Shown: piece by piece, positions 1-8,325 of the stretch
How positions within the stretch are numbered: the stretch's first letter is position 1
Layout of the letters: every line of letters begins with the position of its first letter
Made by a program: the position numbers and the translations under genes
The notes under the pieces: model-generated
Told to the model about the DNA's origin: nothing
Databases searched by the model: none
What the model saw: the letters and a program-made list of their open reading frames with translations, nothing else
NCBI GenBank assembly: GCA_947624345.1
Contig: CANQJW010000008.1
Location: 1 to 34,117, forward strand
Direction: 5' to 3'
Length of the DNA stretch: 34,117 bases
DNA from: an uncultured Clostridia bacterium
GTDB lineage: Bacteria > Bacillota > Clostridia > Oscillospirales > Ruminococcaceae

Positions 1-7
1 TCCTCTT

Positions 8-35
8 CCCCAAAAAGTCTTTTGACTTTTCGGGG
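8..35. repeat. Palindromic hairpin at the window start
   Basis: CCCC-A-AAAAGTC and GACTTTT-C-GGGG form an 11-pair stem with one internal A.C mismatch around a TTTT loop. It could end a gene left of the window or be one of the short intergenic palindromes also seen near 32.5 kb. No T-run follows on the + strand, so terminator function is uncertain. Confidence 0.4.
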
Positions 36-136
36 ACCCCGGTTATCGCAAAGTCATATCCCATTCGGACGGTCATTTAGTTTTAGAAAATTAAATTTAT
101 CACAATTTAGATTTGCGAATTTATTATAGCTGTGTA

Positions 137-165
137 TTGACACGAAGGCAATACTTTTATATAAT
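137..165 (+). promoter_or_regulatory. Consensus sigma-A promoter of the DUF6076 gene
   Basis: TTGACA at 137-142 and TATAAT at 160-165 are separated by 17 bases, a perfect housekeeping promoter. It lies about 70 bases upstream of the start codon at 234, and no other gene lies between. Confidence 0.8.
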
Positions 166-233
166 GTTGTTTGGAGTTATGTTAATTGTCTAAAACTGTT
201 CAAAAACTGATTTTCTAAAATGAAGGCGAGAAA

Positions 234-1727
234 ATGAAGAAAGATTACTCTGAATACAAGCCCACCAAAAACGAGATTTACAACCTGAACCGTTCCGACA
301 GGGAAAATGTCAGGTTAAAATATTTCTATAACTACGCCGGTTTCAGCAAAGATGACAAGCGAATTCGTATAACGGTCGATGAAGGAAATGAATATTTTTC
401 TATGAATCCTCTCATTGAGGAATATACGGGAGAAGAAATCACCGCAAAAAACTTTGCTAACGATACAGAATTGCCTGAATACATAGAGCGCAATAAAAAG
501 CAACGAGATGTGTTTGCAAGCAGATTTCAAATAGATTTTGAAGGCGCCGAATACAGAGAACAGCAATATCTTTGGGATAAAGATAAAGGTTTTCCGGAAT
601 TGCCTTTTAATAATGTTCTGAGCGGTGCAAGAATTAACTTGCAGTACGGCGAGGGCATATTGGATTTCATATATGCGGATTTCAAATCGGCAATTCAGGA
701 ACAACTTAAATTGGTTGAGATTGAAAACCTGCTTTACAAGTTCGCACAGCAAGAAGGCATGAAAAAAGAAAAATCTCCGATTCATAAAGACGAACCGGAG
801 AAAATTTACAGTCAATTGCAGGAGCGAGTGGAAGAATACTACGAATATTCCGAAACCATAATCAGTATCAAAGACATAATCTACGCCTCTTTATATTCCG
901 CTATCTGTCCCCCTGTTTTCAAAAAAGGAGGCGATAAAAAGAAGCAAACATTATGGTACGGCAATTATCTTTTGAGACTCCAACAGGAATATCGTGAGAT
1001 GATTGAATTTTGCTTTGACGAAGATTATTATCCCGAAGCTTTGGCGGACAGATTGCCGTCGGAAAGGTTTTATATTTACCGTTCTCTAAAAGGTTTGTCA
1101 CCGTTCTTGGAGAGGACGGAAGAAGTGGCTTTCTCAAATACAATGAGCGGAAAAGAAATGCCTTACGGTATGGATATTGAAGGGCTGAAAGAAAGATTTT
1201 CTCAAAGTTCGGTACCGAATGATGCACACAAGGAGCTTGCCGAAAAATTCGGAACAACTCCCGAAAAAGTTGTGGCTTTGATAAATTTGCCGCATTTTAT
1301 CAGCCGCCAATATGTGTTCGGCTCGGTCGCTGAAATTCTTGAAATGGAATTTACTAAAATGCTCGAACACAATGTCCGATTCAGAAAGTGCAAACGCTGC
1401 GGTAAGTATTTTATTATGAAAGGCAACTATGACACCAATTACTGCAACCGCATTGCCGATGGTGAAGCCCGCAACTGCCAGGACTTAGCCGCACAAGAGA
1501 ACTATAAAAGGAAAATGGCGGACAATGCCGCCATTCCGTTATATCAAAAGTATTACAAGCGCTATGCCGCCCGTGTGCGTGTAAGGCAGATTAAAGAGCC
1601 CGATTTTAAGAAATGGAAATATCAAGCGCTGACAAAGCGTGACGAATGCTTCGACGGTAAAATAACCCTTGCGGAGTTTGAAACATGGCTTGAGGGTAGT
1701 TTTCCGAATAGGAAGAAGAAACAATGA
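234..1727 (+). CDS. DUF6076-type protein with C-terminal zinc-binding cysteines
   Basis: This is a 497-residue soluble protein without signal peptide or membrane segments. Near the C-terminus is a cysteine cluster that looks like a zinc ribbon: C386-K-R-C389, C404 and C415, followed by a basic, tyrosine-rich tail. I recognise the arrangement from DUF6076 proteins, which occur widely in clostridial accessory regions and have no known function. The start follows AAGGCGAG. The gene has its own perfect promoter and its own terminator, so it is separate from the defence operon that follows. Zinc binding is inferred from the cysteines; the role in the element is unknown. Confidence 0.8.
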   Translation: MKKDYSEYKPTKNEIYNLNRSDRENVRLKYFYNYAGFSKDDKRIRITVDEGNEYFSMNPLIEEYTGEEITAKNFANDTELPEYIERNKKQRDVFASRFQIDFEGAEYREQQYLWDKDKGFPELPFNNVLSGARINLQYGEGILDFIYADFKSAIQEQLKLVEIENLLYKFAQQEGMKKEKSPIHKDEPEKIYSQLQERVEEYYEYSETIISIKDIIYASLYSAICPPVFKKGGDKKKQTLWYGNYLLRLQQEYREMIEFCFDEDYYPEALADRLPSERFYIYRSLKGLSPFLERTEEVAFSNTMSGKEMPYGMDIEGLKERFSQSSVPNDAHKELAEKFGTTPEKVVALINLPHFISRQYVFGSVAEILEMEFTKMLEHNVRFRKCKRCGKYFIMKGNYDTNYCNRIADGEARNCQDLAAQENYKRKMADNAAIPLYQKYYKRYAARVRVRQIKEPDFKKWKYQALTKRDECFDGKITLAEFETWLEGSFPNRKKKQ

Positions 1728-1759
1728 TCGTTCTTTGCCAATAAACAACCAATTTTCCC

Positions 1760-1793
1760 AAGCGGAACTGTAACAAAAGCAGTTCCGCTTTTA
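1760..1793 (+). terminator. Intrinsic terminator after the DUF6076 gene
   Basis: AAGCGGAACTG and CAGTTCCGCTT pair over 11 bases around a nine-base loop and run into T's. It lies 32 bases after the stop codon and insulates the next operon. Confidence 0.8.
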
Positions 1794-1834
1794 TAATATT
1801 TTCTTGCCTTTCCTTTATAAATCCGCAATAATCC

Positions 1835-1863
1835 TTGATTTTAAGCTTAAAATATGCTATACT
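1835..1863 (+). promoter_or_regulatory. Promoter of the defence operon
   Basis: TTGATT at 1835-1840, a 17-base spacer and TATACT at 1858-1863, with an upstream TGC that makes it an extended -10 promoter. It lies just before the small HTH gene at 1906. No equally good promoter or terminator was noticed between here and 14943, so it may drive the whole 13-kb gene set. Internal promoters cannot be excluded, the gaps before 4392, 6295 and 10660 being the largest. Confidence 0.65.
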
Positions 1864-1905
1864 AAAATTGTATAAATATATCTACCCGAAAGTGAGGATA
1901 ATTTA

Positions 1906-2094
1906 ATGGATTCCAACATCGAGCGCTGGTACTCAATGAAAGAAATTTGCGAATATCTCGGAGTCAGCCGTGACACCGTACTCGCTTGGATAGAAAAAAG
2001 AAATATGCCCGCCGCAAAAATCGGTCGCCTTTGGAAATTCAAGGTCAGCGAAGTAGACGCTTGGATGAAATCCGGCGTTGCGGCAGATAAGTAA
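1906..2094 (+). CDS. Small excisionase-family helix-turn-helix DNA-binding protein
   Basis: This 62-residue protein is a single winged helix-turn-helix of the excisionase / HTH_17 type. It has a YSMKEICEYLGVSRDTVLAWI recognition unit at about residues 9-28, a K-I-G-R-L-W-K-F wing, and a final helix that reads EVDAWM. The start follows GAGGAT at normal spacing. It is the first gene of the long operon and lies directly behind the promoter. Excisionase-like proteins of this size commonly sit at the head of clostridial restriction and defence operons, so operon regulation is as likely as a role in excision. The true excisionase could be the gene at 15534-16115 beside the att site. Confidence 0.8.
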   Translation: MDSNIERWYSMKEICEYLGVSRDTVLAWIEKRNMPAAKIGRLWKFKVSEVDAWMKSGVAADK

Positions 2095-2112
2095 GTTTCG
2101 GAGATGTACAAT

Positions 2113-2598
2113 ATGGGTTTTATTGAATCGTATAAACATCTTGAAAAACTATGCGGTGAGGTATTGAATGACGATAGGCGTATATCCGCTTATATTGATG
2201 AAATGATAAATACTCCCCGTGGTTCTTATCTTGTAAGAGGTTGGGATGACGACTTAAAACAACTGAAACACTACCGTTGGGTTAGAAATCAAATAGCACA
2301 TGAACCTGATTGCACCGAGCAAAATATGTGCGAACCGAGTGATACTGTGTGGCTTGATGATTTTTATTCACGCATAATGAATCAAACCGATCCTCTCGCT
2401 CTGTATTCAAAAGCCACCAAACCTCGCCCGACTCAAAAACCGGTACAAGCTCATAAGCCGGAATCCCCTACATACACATATTCTCAGCCGACTTCTAACC
2501 ATAGGAAATCATCCCCACAGGTTGCCGGTTGTATGACATTTTTAGTAGGTATTCTAATTATTGTAGTTGCAATCGTTTTAATTTCAGGAATATTATAA
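2113..2598 (+). CDS. Small C-terminally membrane-anchored protein (DUF6548-like)
   Basis: The 161-residue product has a helical, acidic N-terminal part (about 1-95) with the pattern LKHYRWVRNQIAH. R-N-x-I-A-H recalls HEPN and abortive-infection helices (R-x4-6-H). A Pro/Lys/Ser-rich linker (about 100-140) and one C-terminal transmembrane helix of V, I and L residues follow. I chose the ATG at 2113 because GGAG at 2100-2103 is nine bases upstream; the ATG at 2104 touches it. The family name is from memory. The position between a regulator and a Fic gene suggests a role in the same cargo. RNase activity through the R-x-x-x-H-like motif is only a guess. Confidence 0.6.
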   Translation: MGFIESYKHLEKLCGEVLNDDRRISAYIDEMINTPRGSYLVRGWDDDLKQLKHYRWVRNQIAHEPDCTEQNMCEPSDTVWLDDFYSRIMNQTDPLALYSKATKPRPTQKPVQAHKPESPTYTYSQPTSNHRKSSPQVAGCMTFLVGILIIVVAIVLISGIL

Positions 2599-2618
2599 TC
2601 TGATTTTGGAGGTGCGCT

Positions 2619-3224
2619 ATGGCACTTGAAAATAAATTAGGTCTGACAAGTTCTGCCGACCTTGCCCGTGAAGAAGAGCGCATAAGCAAGAAAAAGGCTG
2701 CGGAGCTTTTTGAAAAGGGTATTTTAGATAACCTTCCTGTCGGCAAGTTTTCTACATTGCAGGCAATCCATAAATACCTCTTTGAGGACATTTACGACTT
2801 CGCAGGTGAGCTCAGAACCGTCAATATTGCAAAGGGTAATTTCCGTTTTGCCCCTTTAATGTACTTGCAAGCGGCGCTTGAGAACATTGATAAAATGCCC
2901 CAATCTAACTTTGACGAGATCGTTGAAAAGTATGTTGAGATGAATATCGCCCACCCGTTCCGCGAGGGTAACGGTCGCAGCACCCGCATTTGGATCGATC
3001 ACATCTTGAAGAATGAAATCGGCAAGGTTGTTGACTGGAGCAAGGTGGATAAGGAAGATTATCTGCTTGCAATGGAGCGCAGCCCGATTAAAGATGTAGA
3101 AATCAAAGTGTTACTAAAAGGTGCGCTTACAGACGAAATAAACAGCCGTGAGGTCTATATGAAAGGCATCGACCACAGCTACTACTACGAGGGATATACA
3201 ACCTTCAAAACGGAAGAATTATGA
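2619..3224 (+). CDS. Class III Fic protein (AMP-transferase) with C-terminal inhibitory helix
   Basis: The 201-residue protein has the full Fic catalytic motif HPFREGNGRSTR at 112-123: catalytic His112, Glu116 for Mg2+, and both arginines. Fic proteins transfer AMP from ATP to target hydroxyls. At the C-terminus, S187-Y-Y-Y-E191-G192 matches the (S/T)xxxE(G/N) inhibitory motif, in the place used by class III proteins such as NmFic, where the helix blocks ATP binding until removed by autoadenylylation. The protein should therefore carry its own brake and need no separate antitoxin. The start follows GGAGGTG. It lies 20 bases after the previous gene and 20 bases before a second Fic gene. The target is unknown (gyrase and topoisomerase IV for some relatives). 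Confidence 0.9.
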   Translation: MALENKLGLTSSADLAREEERISKKKAAELFEKGILDNLPVGKFSTLQAIHKYLFEDIYDFAGELRTVNIAKGNFRFAPLMYLQAALENIDKMPQSNFDEIVEKYVEMNIAHPFREGNGRSTRIWIDHILKNEIGKVVDWSKVDKEDYLLAMERSPIKDVEIKVLLKGALTDEINSREVYMKGIDHSYYYEGYTTFKTEEL

Positions 3225-3244
3225 TAACGAAATGAGGTACAAAT

Positions 3245-4327
3245 ATGCCCGACAAGAATTGGCAATTTGAACTTGAAGAATATATAAGGCAGGGCGAGCC
3301 TGAAAGAGCCGAAAAAAGTGAAGCTTGGCAAACTGCTATCGGTCTGCAGGCGGTTGACGGGCTAAAAACCTCCGAATATTTGCTGGATACTGCAAAGGAT
3401 CACATCGAGGGCAAAATTACCATCGATGAGGCTCAGAAGCGCATCCACAGCTATTACGAGCAGAGAACTACCCGCACCGAAACCGAAAACGAAACCAAAG
3501 AGGCAGATATTGTATCTGCAAGAATAACGAAGCTTTTGGGCGAAAAGGCGTTTCAATTTTCTCCTGCTGAGTGGATAACCATTCACCGCAGATTGTTTGA
3601 GGGCGTATTTGACCACGCCGGACAAATCCGTCAGTATAACATTTCCAAAAAGGAATGGATACTGAACGGCGAAACGGTTATCTACGCCGATTTTAACAGC
3701 ATAAAAGACACCTTGGATTATGATTTTGCCACCGAAAAGAATTTCTCTTATGATGGACTGTCGGTTGAAGCGTCGGTAAAGCATCTTGCAAAATTTGCAT
3801 CGGATATTTGGCAGATTCATCCCTTCGGCGAGGGTAATACAAGAGCCACCGCCGTGTTTATGATTAAGTATATGAAAACATTTGGGTTCCGTGTCAATAA
3901 CGATGCGTTCCGTGAAAACTCTTGGTATTTCCGTAATGCATTGGTTCGAGCAAACTATAACGATTTGCAAAAAGGTATTCATTCCACCACAAAGTTTTTG
4001 GAACTGTTTTTCTCAAACCTTCTGCTCGGGACCAATTACGAACTGAAGAACCGCTATATGCATGTTGATTTTGTGGATGAAAACGCTTCCCAAAGTATCA
4101 ATCCAAAAGTTTCAAAGTATCAATTTGATACTTTAGACTGTACTTTAGAAGAACTTGCGGTTTTAGAATTGGTTGCAAAGAATCCGACGATGAAACAGCA
4201 AGATCTCGTTGAAGCAACCGGAAAATCGATTGCAACCATCAAGCGAATTATGAAATCGCTACAGGATAAAAATTATATCCGCCGTGAAAGCGGAAAAAGA
4301 TACGCGAAATGGGAAGTTATGGTTTGA
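3245..4327 (+). CDS. Fic protein with fused N-terminal VbhA-like antitoxin domain and C-terminal winged helix
   Basis: The 360-residue protein has three parts. Residues 28-72 resemble the VbhA antitoxin domain (GLQAVDGLKTSE, then a GKITIDEAQKRI helix), but the inhibitory S-x-x-x-E-G reads L34-Q-A-V-D38-G39, so Ser is lost and Glu is Asp. Residues 95-260 are the Fic core with HPFGEGNTRATA at 192-203. His192, Glu196 and the first Arg200 are kept, but the second Arg of the canonical motif is Ala203 and the Gly/Lys after Asn is Thr199. Residues 300-358 form a winged helix. The start follows GAGGT. The combination suggests AMP transfer with weakened self-inhibition, or a different phosphotransfer as in Doc, coupled to DNA binding. 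The domain calls are firm; the consequences are inferred. Confidence 0.85.
   Translation: MPDKNWQFELEEYIRQGEPERAEKSEAWQTAIGLQAVDGLKTSEYLLDTAKDHIEGKITIDEAQKRIHSYYEQRTTRTETENETKEADIVSARITKLLGEKAFQFSPAEWITIHRRLFEGVFDHAGQIRQYNISKKEWILNGETVIYADFNSIKDTLDYDFATEKNFSYDGLSVEASVKHLAKFASDIWQIHPFGEGNTRATAVFMIKYMKTFGFRVNNDAFRENSWYFRNALVRANYNDLQKGIHSTTKFLELFFSNLLLGTNYELKNRYMHVDFVDENASQSINPKVSKYQFDTLDCTLEELAVLELVAKNPTMKQQDLVEATGKSIATIKRIMKSLQDKNYIRRESGKRYAKWEVMV
4114..4134. repeat. Perfect palindrome inside the second Fic gene
   Basis: AAAGTATCAA (4114-4123), one T, then TTGATACTTT (4125-4134). An extra direct copy of AAAGTATCAAT lies at 4092-4102. The palindrome lies in the linker between the Fic core and the winged helix. 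The same TTTGATAC core forms a palindrome upstream of the TnpV gene at 15390-15412. It may be a protein-binding site or simply a repetitive linker. Confidence 0.5.
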
Positions 4328-4391
4328 TCAATCTGCAGGTGATATACAATTTTTCAATCAACGCCCGGAACAAATATACGGAGGAGTTATT

Positions 4392-6239
4392 ATGGCTAAG
4401 AATATTGAACCTAAACTTAAGAAGATAGGTGATTATTTAAAACTTGAGGAAGATACTGTTTTCACTATACCAGAATACCAACGTGCGTATTCTTGGGGTG
4501 TTGATAATTGTGATAAACTGTGGCAGGACATAAATGATTTTGTTGAAAGCGAAAGCAAGGACAGATATTTCTTTGGAACGATTATAGTCAACTGTCAGGA
4601 CAATGATACAAAGTACGGTCTTATTGATGGTCAGCAAAGAACAACCACTTTCTTGTTACTGTTAAAAGCCTTACTTATAAGAATCAATGTCGCAATTAAT
4701 AGAACTGCCAGTGATGAGGATTCTGCCAGTTTGTGTCGCGGCTTACAGGAACGCAGAAGGAGAATCATGGGAATTCTGTATAAAGCAGAAACAGAAGATA
4801 TTTCCGATAAGCCTGATGCAACCAAAGATGCCGAGATCTGCCGTCGGGAGATTATTCTTGAAAACTACTCAATTAATGAACAGTATAAAACTGAGTTAGC
4901 CACAATACTTCAAGCAACTGATTTTGATTCAGCAGAAGCAAGAGTTACTAAAATTAAATACAAACAAAAAGACAATAGATACACTAATTTCTTTAGAAAC
5001 TTTAAATTTTTCTACAACAAAATCAGTGAATTGTCCGATTCGCAATTAAACAGCATTGCTAAAGCTGTTACAGATAACTGCGAAGTAATCGAAATTAAGA
5101 GTTGGCAAGTTGAACAGGCAATCACGATGTTTAACTCTCTTAACTCCGATGGCCTTCCTCTTTATGATTCTGATATTATCTCTGCGAAATTGTATGCAGC
5201 CGCAGAAAAGAGAGGTGAAGAAAAGCAATTTGCAAGTTTATGGAAAGAGTTAAATGACATCATCAATGAATTGGAAAGTGTTCATATTGCTGATATTAAT
5301 TCTATTTTGATGCAGTATATGTATTACATACGTACTATCAATAAGGAAACGATCAGCGATACCGGTGCAATTAATGTTACTACTCCCGGTTTAAGACGAT
5401 ATTTTACTGAGATTAATAAAATACCAATTTCCAATCCTATTACAATGTGTTCGAATATGATTAGATTAGCTAAGATATGGAAAAAGGTTTCCAGCTATTC
5501 TCAAATGAAAATCTTGCAGAAATTTAACGAGAATACCAAACTGTTTTTGGCAAGCTATTTTTATAGATTCAGTGAAGATGTTATCACCGAAGAGGTTATA
5601 GGTCCCATCTTTGAATGTATGCTTCGTTTGTTTGCCCTTCTCGAACTCGTTGATGTTGGCTATTCCAGTAAATATTTCAAAACTTTTTTGTTTGGAGAAG
5701 AAGCCAAATTTGTAAACTCAAGTGTTACTATTGATGAAATTGTCAAAGATTTCAGTGAGCATATTGTATCTAACTGGGATTTAGAAAGCATCGAAACAGC
5801 GTTGCATGATTACGACGGAAATGTGCTTGTTTATTTAAACGAGTATCTCTTTGCGAGAGAAAAAGGGGTTGGTTTTACTCTTGGAAGTAAATATGATATC
5901 GAGCACATCATGCCATATAGCGGGTATAACTTACAAGAGATTCGAAAAGACGCAGAAATTGATAGTGAAGATGAATTTTACGGAATAGTAAATAAGCTGG
6001 GAAACAAGATTCTTCTCGAAGAAAAAATCAACCGTGCAATTGGAAATGAATGGTTTAGAACCAAAGTATCAACTGAGCTTGAAAACAAGACAGGATATAT
6101 CAATAGTGAATATCCGATTGCTCAAGCATTGGTGGATAAATACCGTGACACTAATAAGCCATATTGGAAAAAGGATGATATTATCGATGCTACCAATAAA
6201 GCAAGTAATAGAATCATTAAGTTTATCTTTAGTAAGTAA
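4392..6239 (+). CDS. DUF262-DUF1524 nuclease, GmrSD-like
   Basis: The 615-residue protein has an N-terminal DUF262 domain with IPEYQRAYSW (26-35), an FGTI strand and D79-G-Q-Q-R83, the ParB-like NTP-binding motif of GmrS. Its C-terminal DUF1524 domain has a degenerate HNH site: I503-E-H505-I-M-P, then LGNKILLEEKIN. In GmrSD enzymes the first half uses NTPs and the second cuts DNA that carries modified cytosines; SspE and BrxU share the layout. I use ATG 4392 behind GGAGGAG rather than an earlier in-frame start lying inside the Fic gene. The 64-base gap before it is the largest in the operon, and its codons are more AT-rich than the Fic genes, so it may mark a separate acquisition. Confidence 0.88.
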   Translation: MAKNIEPKLKKIGDYLKLEEDTVFTIPEYQRAYSWGVDNCDKLWQDINDFVESESKDRYFFGTIIVNCQDNDTKYGLIDGQQRTTTFLLLLKALLIRINVAINRTASDEDSASLCRGLQERRRRIMGILYKAETEDISDKPDATKDAEICRREIILENYSINEQYKTELATILQATDFDSAEARVTKIKYKQKDNRYTNFFRNFKFFYNKISELSDSQLNSIAKAVTDNCEVIEIKSWQVEQAITMFNSLNSDGLPLYDSDIISAKLYAAAEKRGEEKQFASLWKELNDIINELESVHIADINSILMQYMYYIRTINKETISDTGAINVTTPGLRRYFTEINKIPISNPITMCSNMIRLAKIWKKVSSYSQMKILQKFNENTKLFLASYFYRFSEDVITEEVIGPIFECMLRLFALLELVDVGYSSKYFKTFLFGEEAKFVNSSVTIDEIVKDFSEHIVSNWDLESIETALHDYDGNVLVYLNEYLFAREKGVGFTLGSKYDIEHIMPYSGYNLQEIRKDAEIDSEDEFYGIVNKLGNKILLEEKINRAIGNEWFRTKVSTELENKTGYINSEYPIAQALVDKYRDTNKPYWKKDDIIDATNKASNRIIKFIFSK

Positions 6240-6294
6240 GTTCCATTAATCTCATTTAACTTCTTGATGAGTTTTATAATTCGGAGGAATAGTT

Positions 6295-7155
6295 TTGAGC
6301 GTGCTTTCATTTATCGAAAAGCAAACGATTTGCCGATTGTTTGGAATAAGTGATGGGTTTATATTTAAATACTGGAGCGACAAGGGAGCCCACAACAAAA
6401 GCACAACTAAAGAGTTGATTTATGACTCTTGTGGGATAAACATTTTTGAAGATGTGGGTTACAAGGGCTTATCACAGCAAAAATGTATACAGAAGATTTG
6501 GGATGAGTGTAGCCCGCAAATCATTGCAAAACTCTTAAAAACGTTATCAGATTATTTCTGCTTTAAGATGGGGACAGATTGGTGGTCTGATGAGGATAAT
6601 TATGATTATCAACAAGTTCAACATATTATAGAGCGATTGCAAACTCTCCAAACAGTTGAACTTCCAAAAGAAGAGAACATTAAAAATCTCAAACTTCTTT
6701 TAGAAGATATTGAAGAAAACATTAAAAACGACAAGCCAGAATTGGTTGTTGACCGACTTCATACGTTCGCATCAGAATATTTGCGCAATTTGTGCCATAC
6801 CCACTCAATTGAAACAACCGACTCTAAAGGTAACGAGTATCCGCTTCATTCACTCGCCGGAATGCTCAAAAAATGGTATGTGGATAATGCTTATTTTGAT
6901 TCCGAATTTGCAGTTGTAGCTATTCAAAATTCCATTAACTTGTTTGATAAATTTAATGGTATACGAAATGACAATAGCGCTGCACATCCCAATGATTTGC
7001 TTTCAAAAGCAGAGGCAGAATATGCTGTTAGAATCATTGCGAATACATTAACTTTTCTTGATAAATGTGAAAAAAGTAAAATTAAAAAAGTTCAAACGCT
7101 TCCTTGGGATGGCGGCGTATTATACATAGCGCCCGACGAAGAATTACCTTTCTAA
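6295..7155 (+). CDS. Abortive infection protein with Abi_C-type C-terminal domain
   Basis: The 286-residue protein begins at TTG 6295, chosen because GGAGG lies seven bases upstream; GTG 6301 is an alternative. The N-terminal half is novel to me. From about residue 150 it follows the Abi_C pattern: a helical LHTFASEYLRNLC segment, then PLHSLAGMLKKWY, then FNGIRNDNSAAHPNDLL with an R-N-x-x-x-x-x-H core. That spacing (R-N, five residues, H) is a HEPN-like RNase signature found in many abortive-infection proteins. It lies between the GmrSD-like nuclease and the methyltransferases. I infer that it cuts RNA or causes dormancy when the neighbouring DNA-level defence fails. Confidence 0.75.
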   Translation: MSVLSFIEKQTICRLFGISDGFIFKYWSDKGAHNKSTTKELIYDSCGINIFEDVGYKGLSQQKCIQKIWDECSPQIIAKLLKTLSDYFCFKMGTDWWSDEDNYDYQQVQHIIERLQTLQTVELPKEENIKNLKLLLEDIEENIKNDKPELVVDRLHTFASEYLRNLCHTHSIETTDSKGNEYPLHSLAGMLKKWYVDNAYFDSEFAVVAIQNSINLFDKFNGIRNDNSAAHPNDLLSKAEAEYAVRIIANTLTFLDKCEKSKIKKVQTLPWDGGVLYIAPDEELPF

Positions 7156-7176
7156 TTGTGCTGGAGGATAAAGAAT

Positions 7177-8325
7177 ATGGCAGGAAACAAAAGTTTAGGA
7201 GCTGCTAGAGTTGCAAAGGAAGATGAGTTTTATACTCAGCTTACAGATGTGGAAAAAGAAATGCGTCATTATCGCAAACACTTCAAAAACAAAACAGTAT
7301 TCTGTAATTGTGATGACCCGTTTGAAAGCAACTTTTTTAAGTATTTTGTGTTAAATTTTAATCGTCTCGGTTTACGAAAACTGATTGCTACTTGTTATGT
7401 TTCCTCTCCGATTGCAAACACCCAACTTTCTTTATTCGATGTTATCGGAGCTGAGGAAAGCAAGCAAAACAAACCATACAAAGCTGTTGTGACAAAAGTG
7501 TACGACAAAACAGGAGATGGCGGCATTGATATGTTTGATGTCGCCGAACTGTTCAAGTCTGGTGAGAATCAACTTTGCGAGCTTGATGGGGATGGAGATT
7601 TTAGATCCTATGAGTGTTTAGCTTTACTTGATGAATCCGATATAGTTGTAACAAATCCTCCCTTTTCACTTTTTCGTGAGTATATAGCGATTCTTCAGGA
7701 ACACCGCAAGAGTTTTATTGTCATTGGTAATCAAAACGCTATCACATACAAGGAAATCTTCCCTCTGTTGCGAGATAATGAAATATGGCTTGGAGACAAA
7801 TCCGGAGATATGGCATTTATGGTACCAGAATATTACGAGGCTCGTGAAACTCGTTATTGGGAAGATGAGAATGGACAAAAATGGCGTTCGCTTGGTAATA
7901 TTTGTTGGTTTACAAATCTTGACATCAAGAAAAGACACGAAGAGTTGATTTTGGTTAAGCGATACGACCCGGATGTTTATCTGCACTATGTAAATTATGA
8001 TGCAATAAATGTTGACAAAGTAGCAGATATTCCTTGTGACTATGCCGGGGTAATGGGCGTTCCGATTACTTTTATGGAAAAATACAATCCCGACCAGTTC
8101 GAGATATTGGGAACGAGCGACAACGGTATTGTTCCAGATGAGTATAAAACAACTCCCGGTCTATCAAAAGAATTTGTTGATGACTATTATAAAGCCGGAG
8201 GAAAAGGCTCTTATAAAGAAGGTAATCCTACCGCTGGTGTTTATAAAAATGGAATTGCATCAATGGTTTATAAGCGAATTTTCATTCGCAATAAACACCC
8301 GGAGGTGAATTTAATTGCCAAGTAA
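7177..8325 (+). CDS. EcoRI-family N6-adenine DNA methyltransferase, copy 1
   Basis: The 382-residue protein has the catalytic N160-P-P-F163 and the CNCDDPFESNFFKYF block (43-57) typical of M.EcoRI relatives. They transfer a methyl group from S-adenosylmethionine to N6 of adenine in a short site. I use ATG 7177, which follows GGAGG. The downstream paralogue has the same register: I count 14 differences in residues 16-170. The two diverge just after the catalytic motif (about 198-235) and between QFEI(L/I)G and the shared IRNKHPE end, presumably the DNA-contacting parts. No EcoRI-like endonuclease gene accompanies it. Family call firm; the recognition site cannot be read from sequence. Confidence 0.9.
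   Translation: MAGNKSLGAARVAKEDEFYTQLTDVEKEMRHYRKHFKNKTVFCNCDDPFESNFFKYFVLNFNRLGLRKLIATCYVSSPIANTQLSLFDVIGAEESKQNKPYKAVVTKVYDKTGDGGIDMFDVAELFKSGENQLCELDGDGDFRSYECLALLDESDIVVTNPPFSLFREYIAILQEHRKSFIVIGNQNAITYKEIFPLLRDNEIWLGDKSGDMAFMVPEYYEARETRYWEDENGQKWRSLGNICWFTNLDIKKRHEELILVKRYDPDVYLHYVNYDAINVDKVADIPCDYAGVMGVPITFMEKYNPDQFEILGTSDNGIVPDEYKTTPGLSKEFVDDYYKAGGKGSYKEGNPTAGVYKNGIASMVYKRIFIRNKHPEVNLIAK
8301..8308 (+). promoter_or_regulatory. Ribosome binding site that decides a TTG start
   Basis: GGAGGTGA lies six bases before TTG 8315, inside the end of the upstream methyltransferase gene. It supports the TTG as start of the second copy, so the two genes overlap by 11 bases and are probably translationally coupled. 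Confidence 0.8.

Noticed and set aside
3362-3982. Long open frame on the minus strand across the second Fic gene
   Set aside because: It is wholly inside the Fic coding region, has no ribosome site and no domain pattern; a shadow of the real gene.
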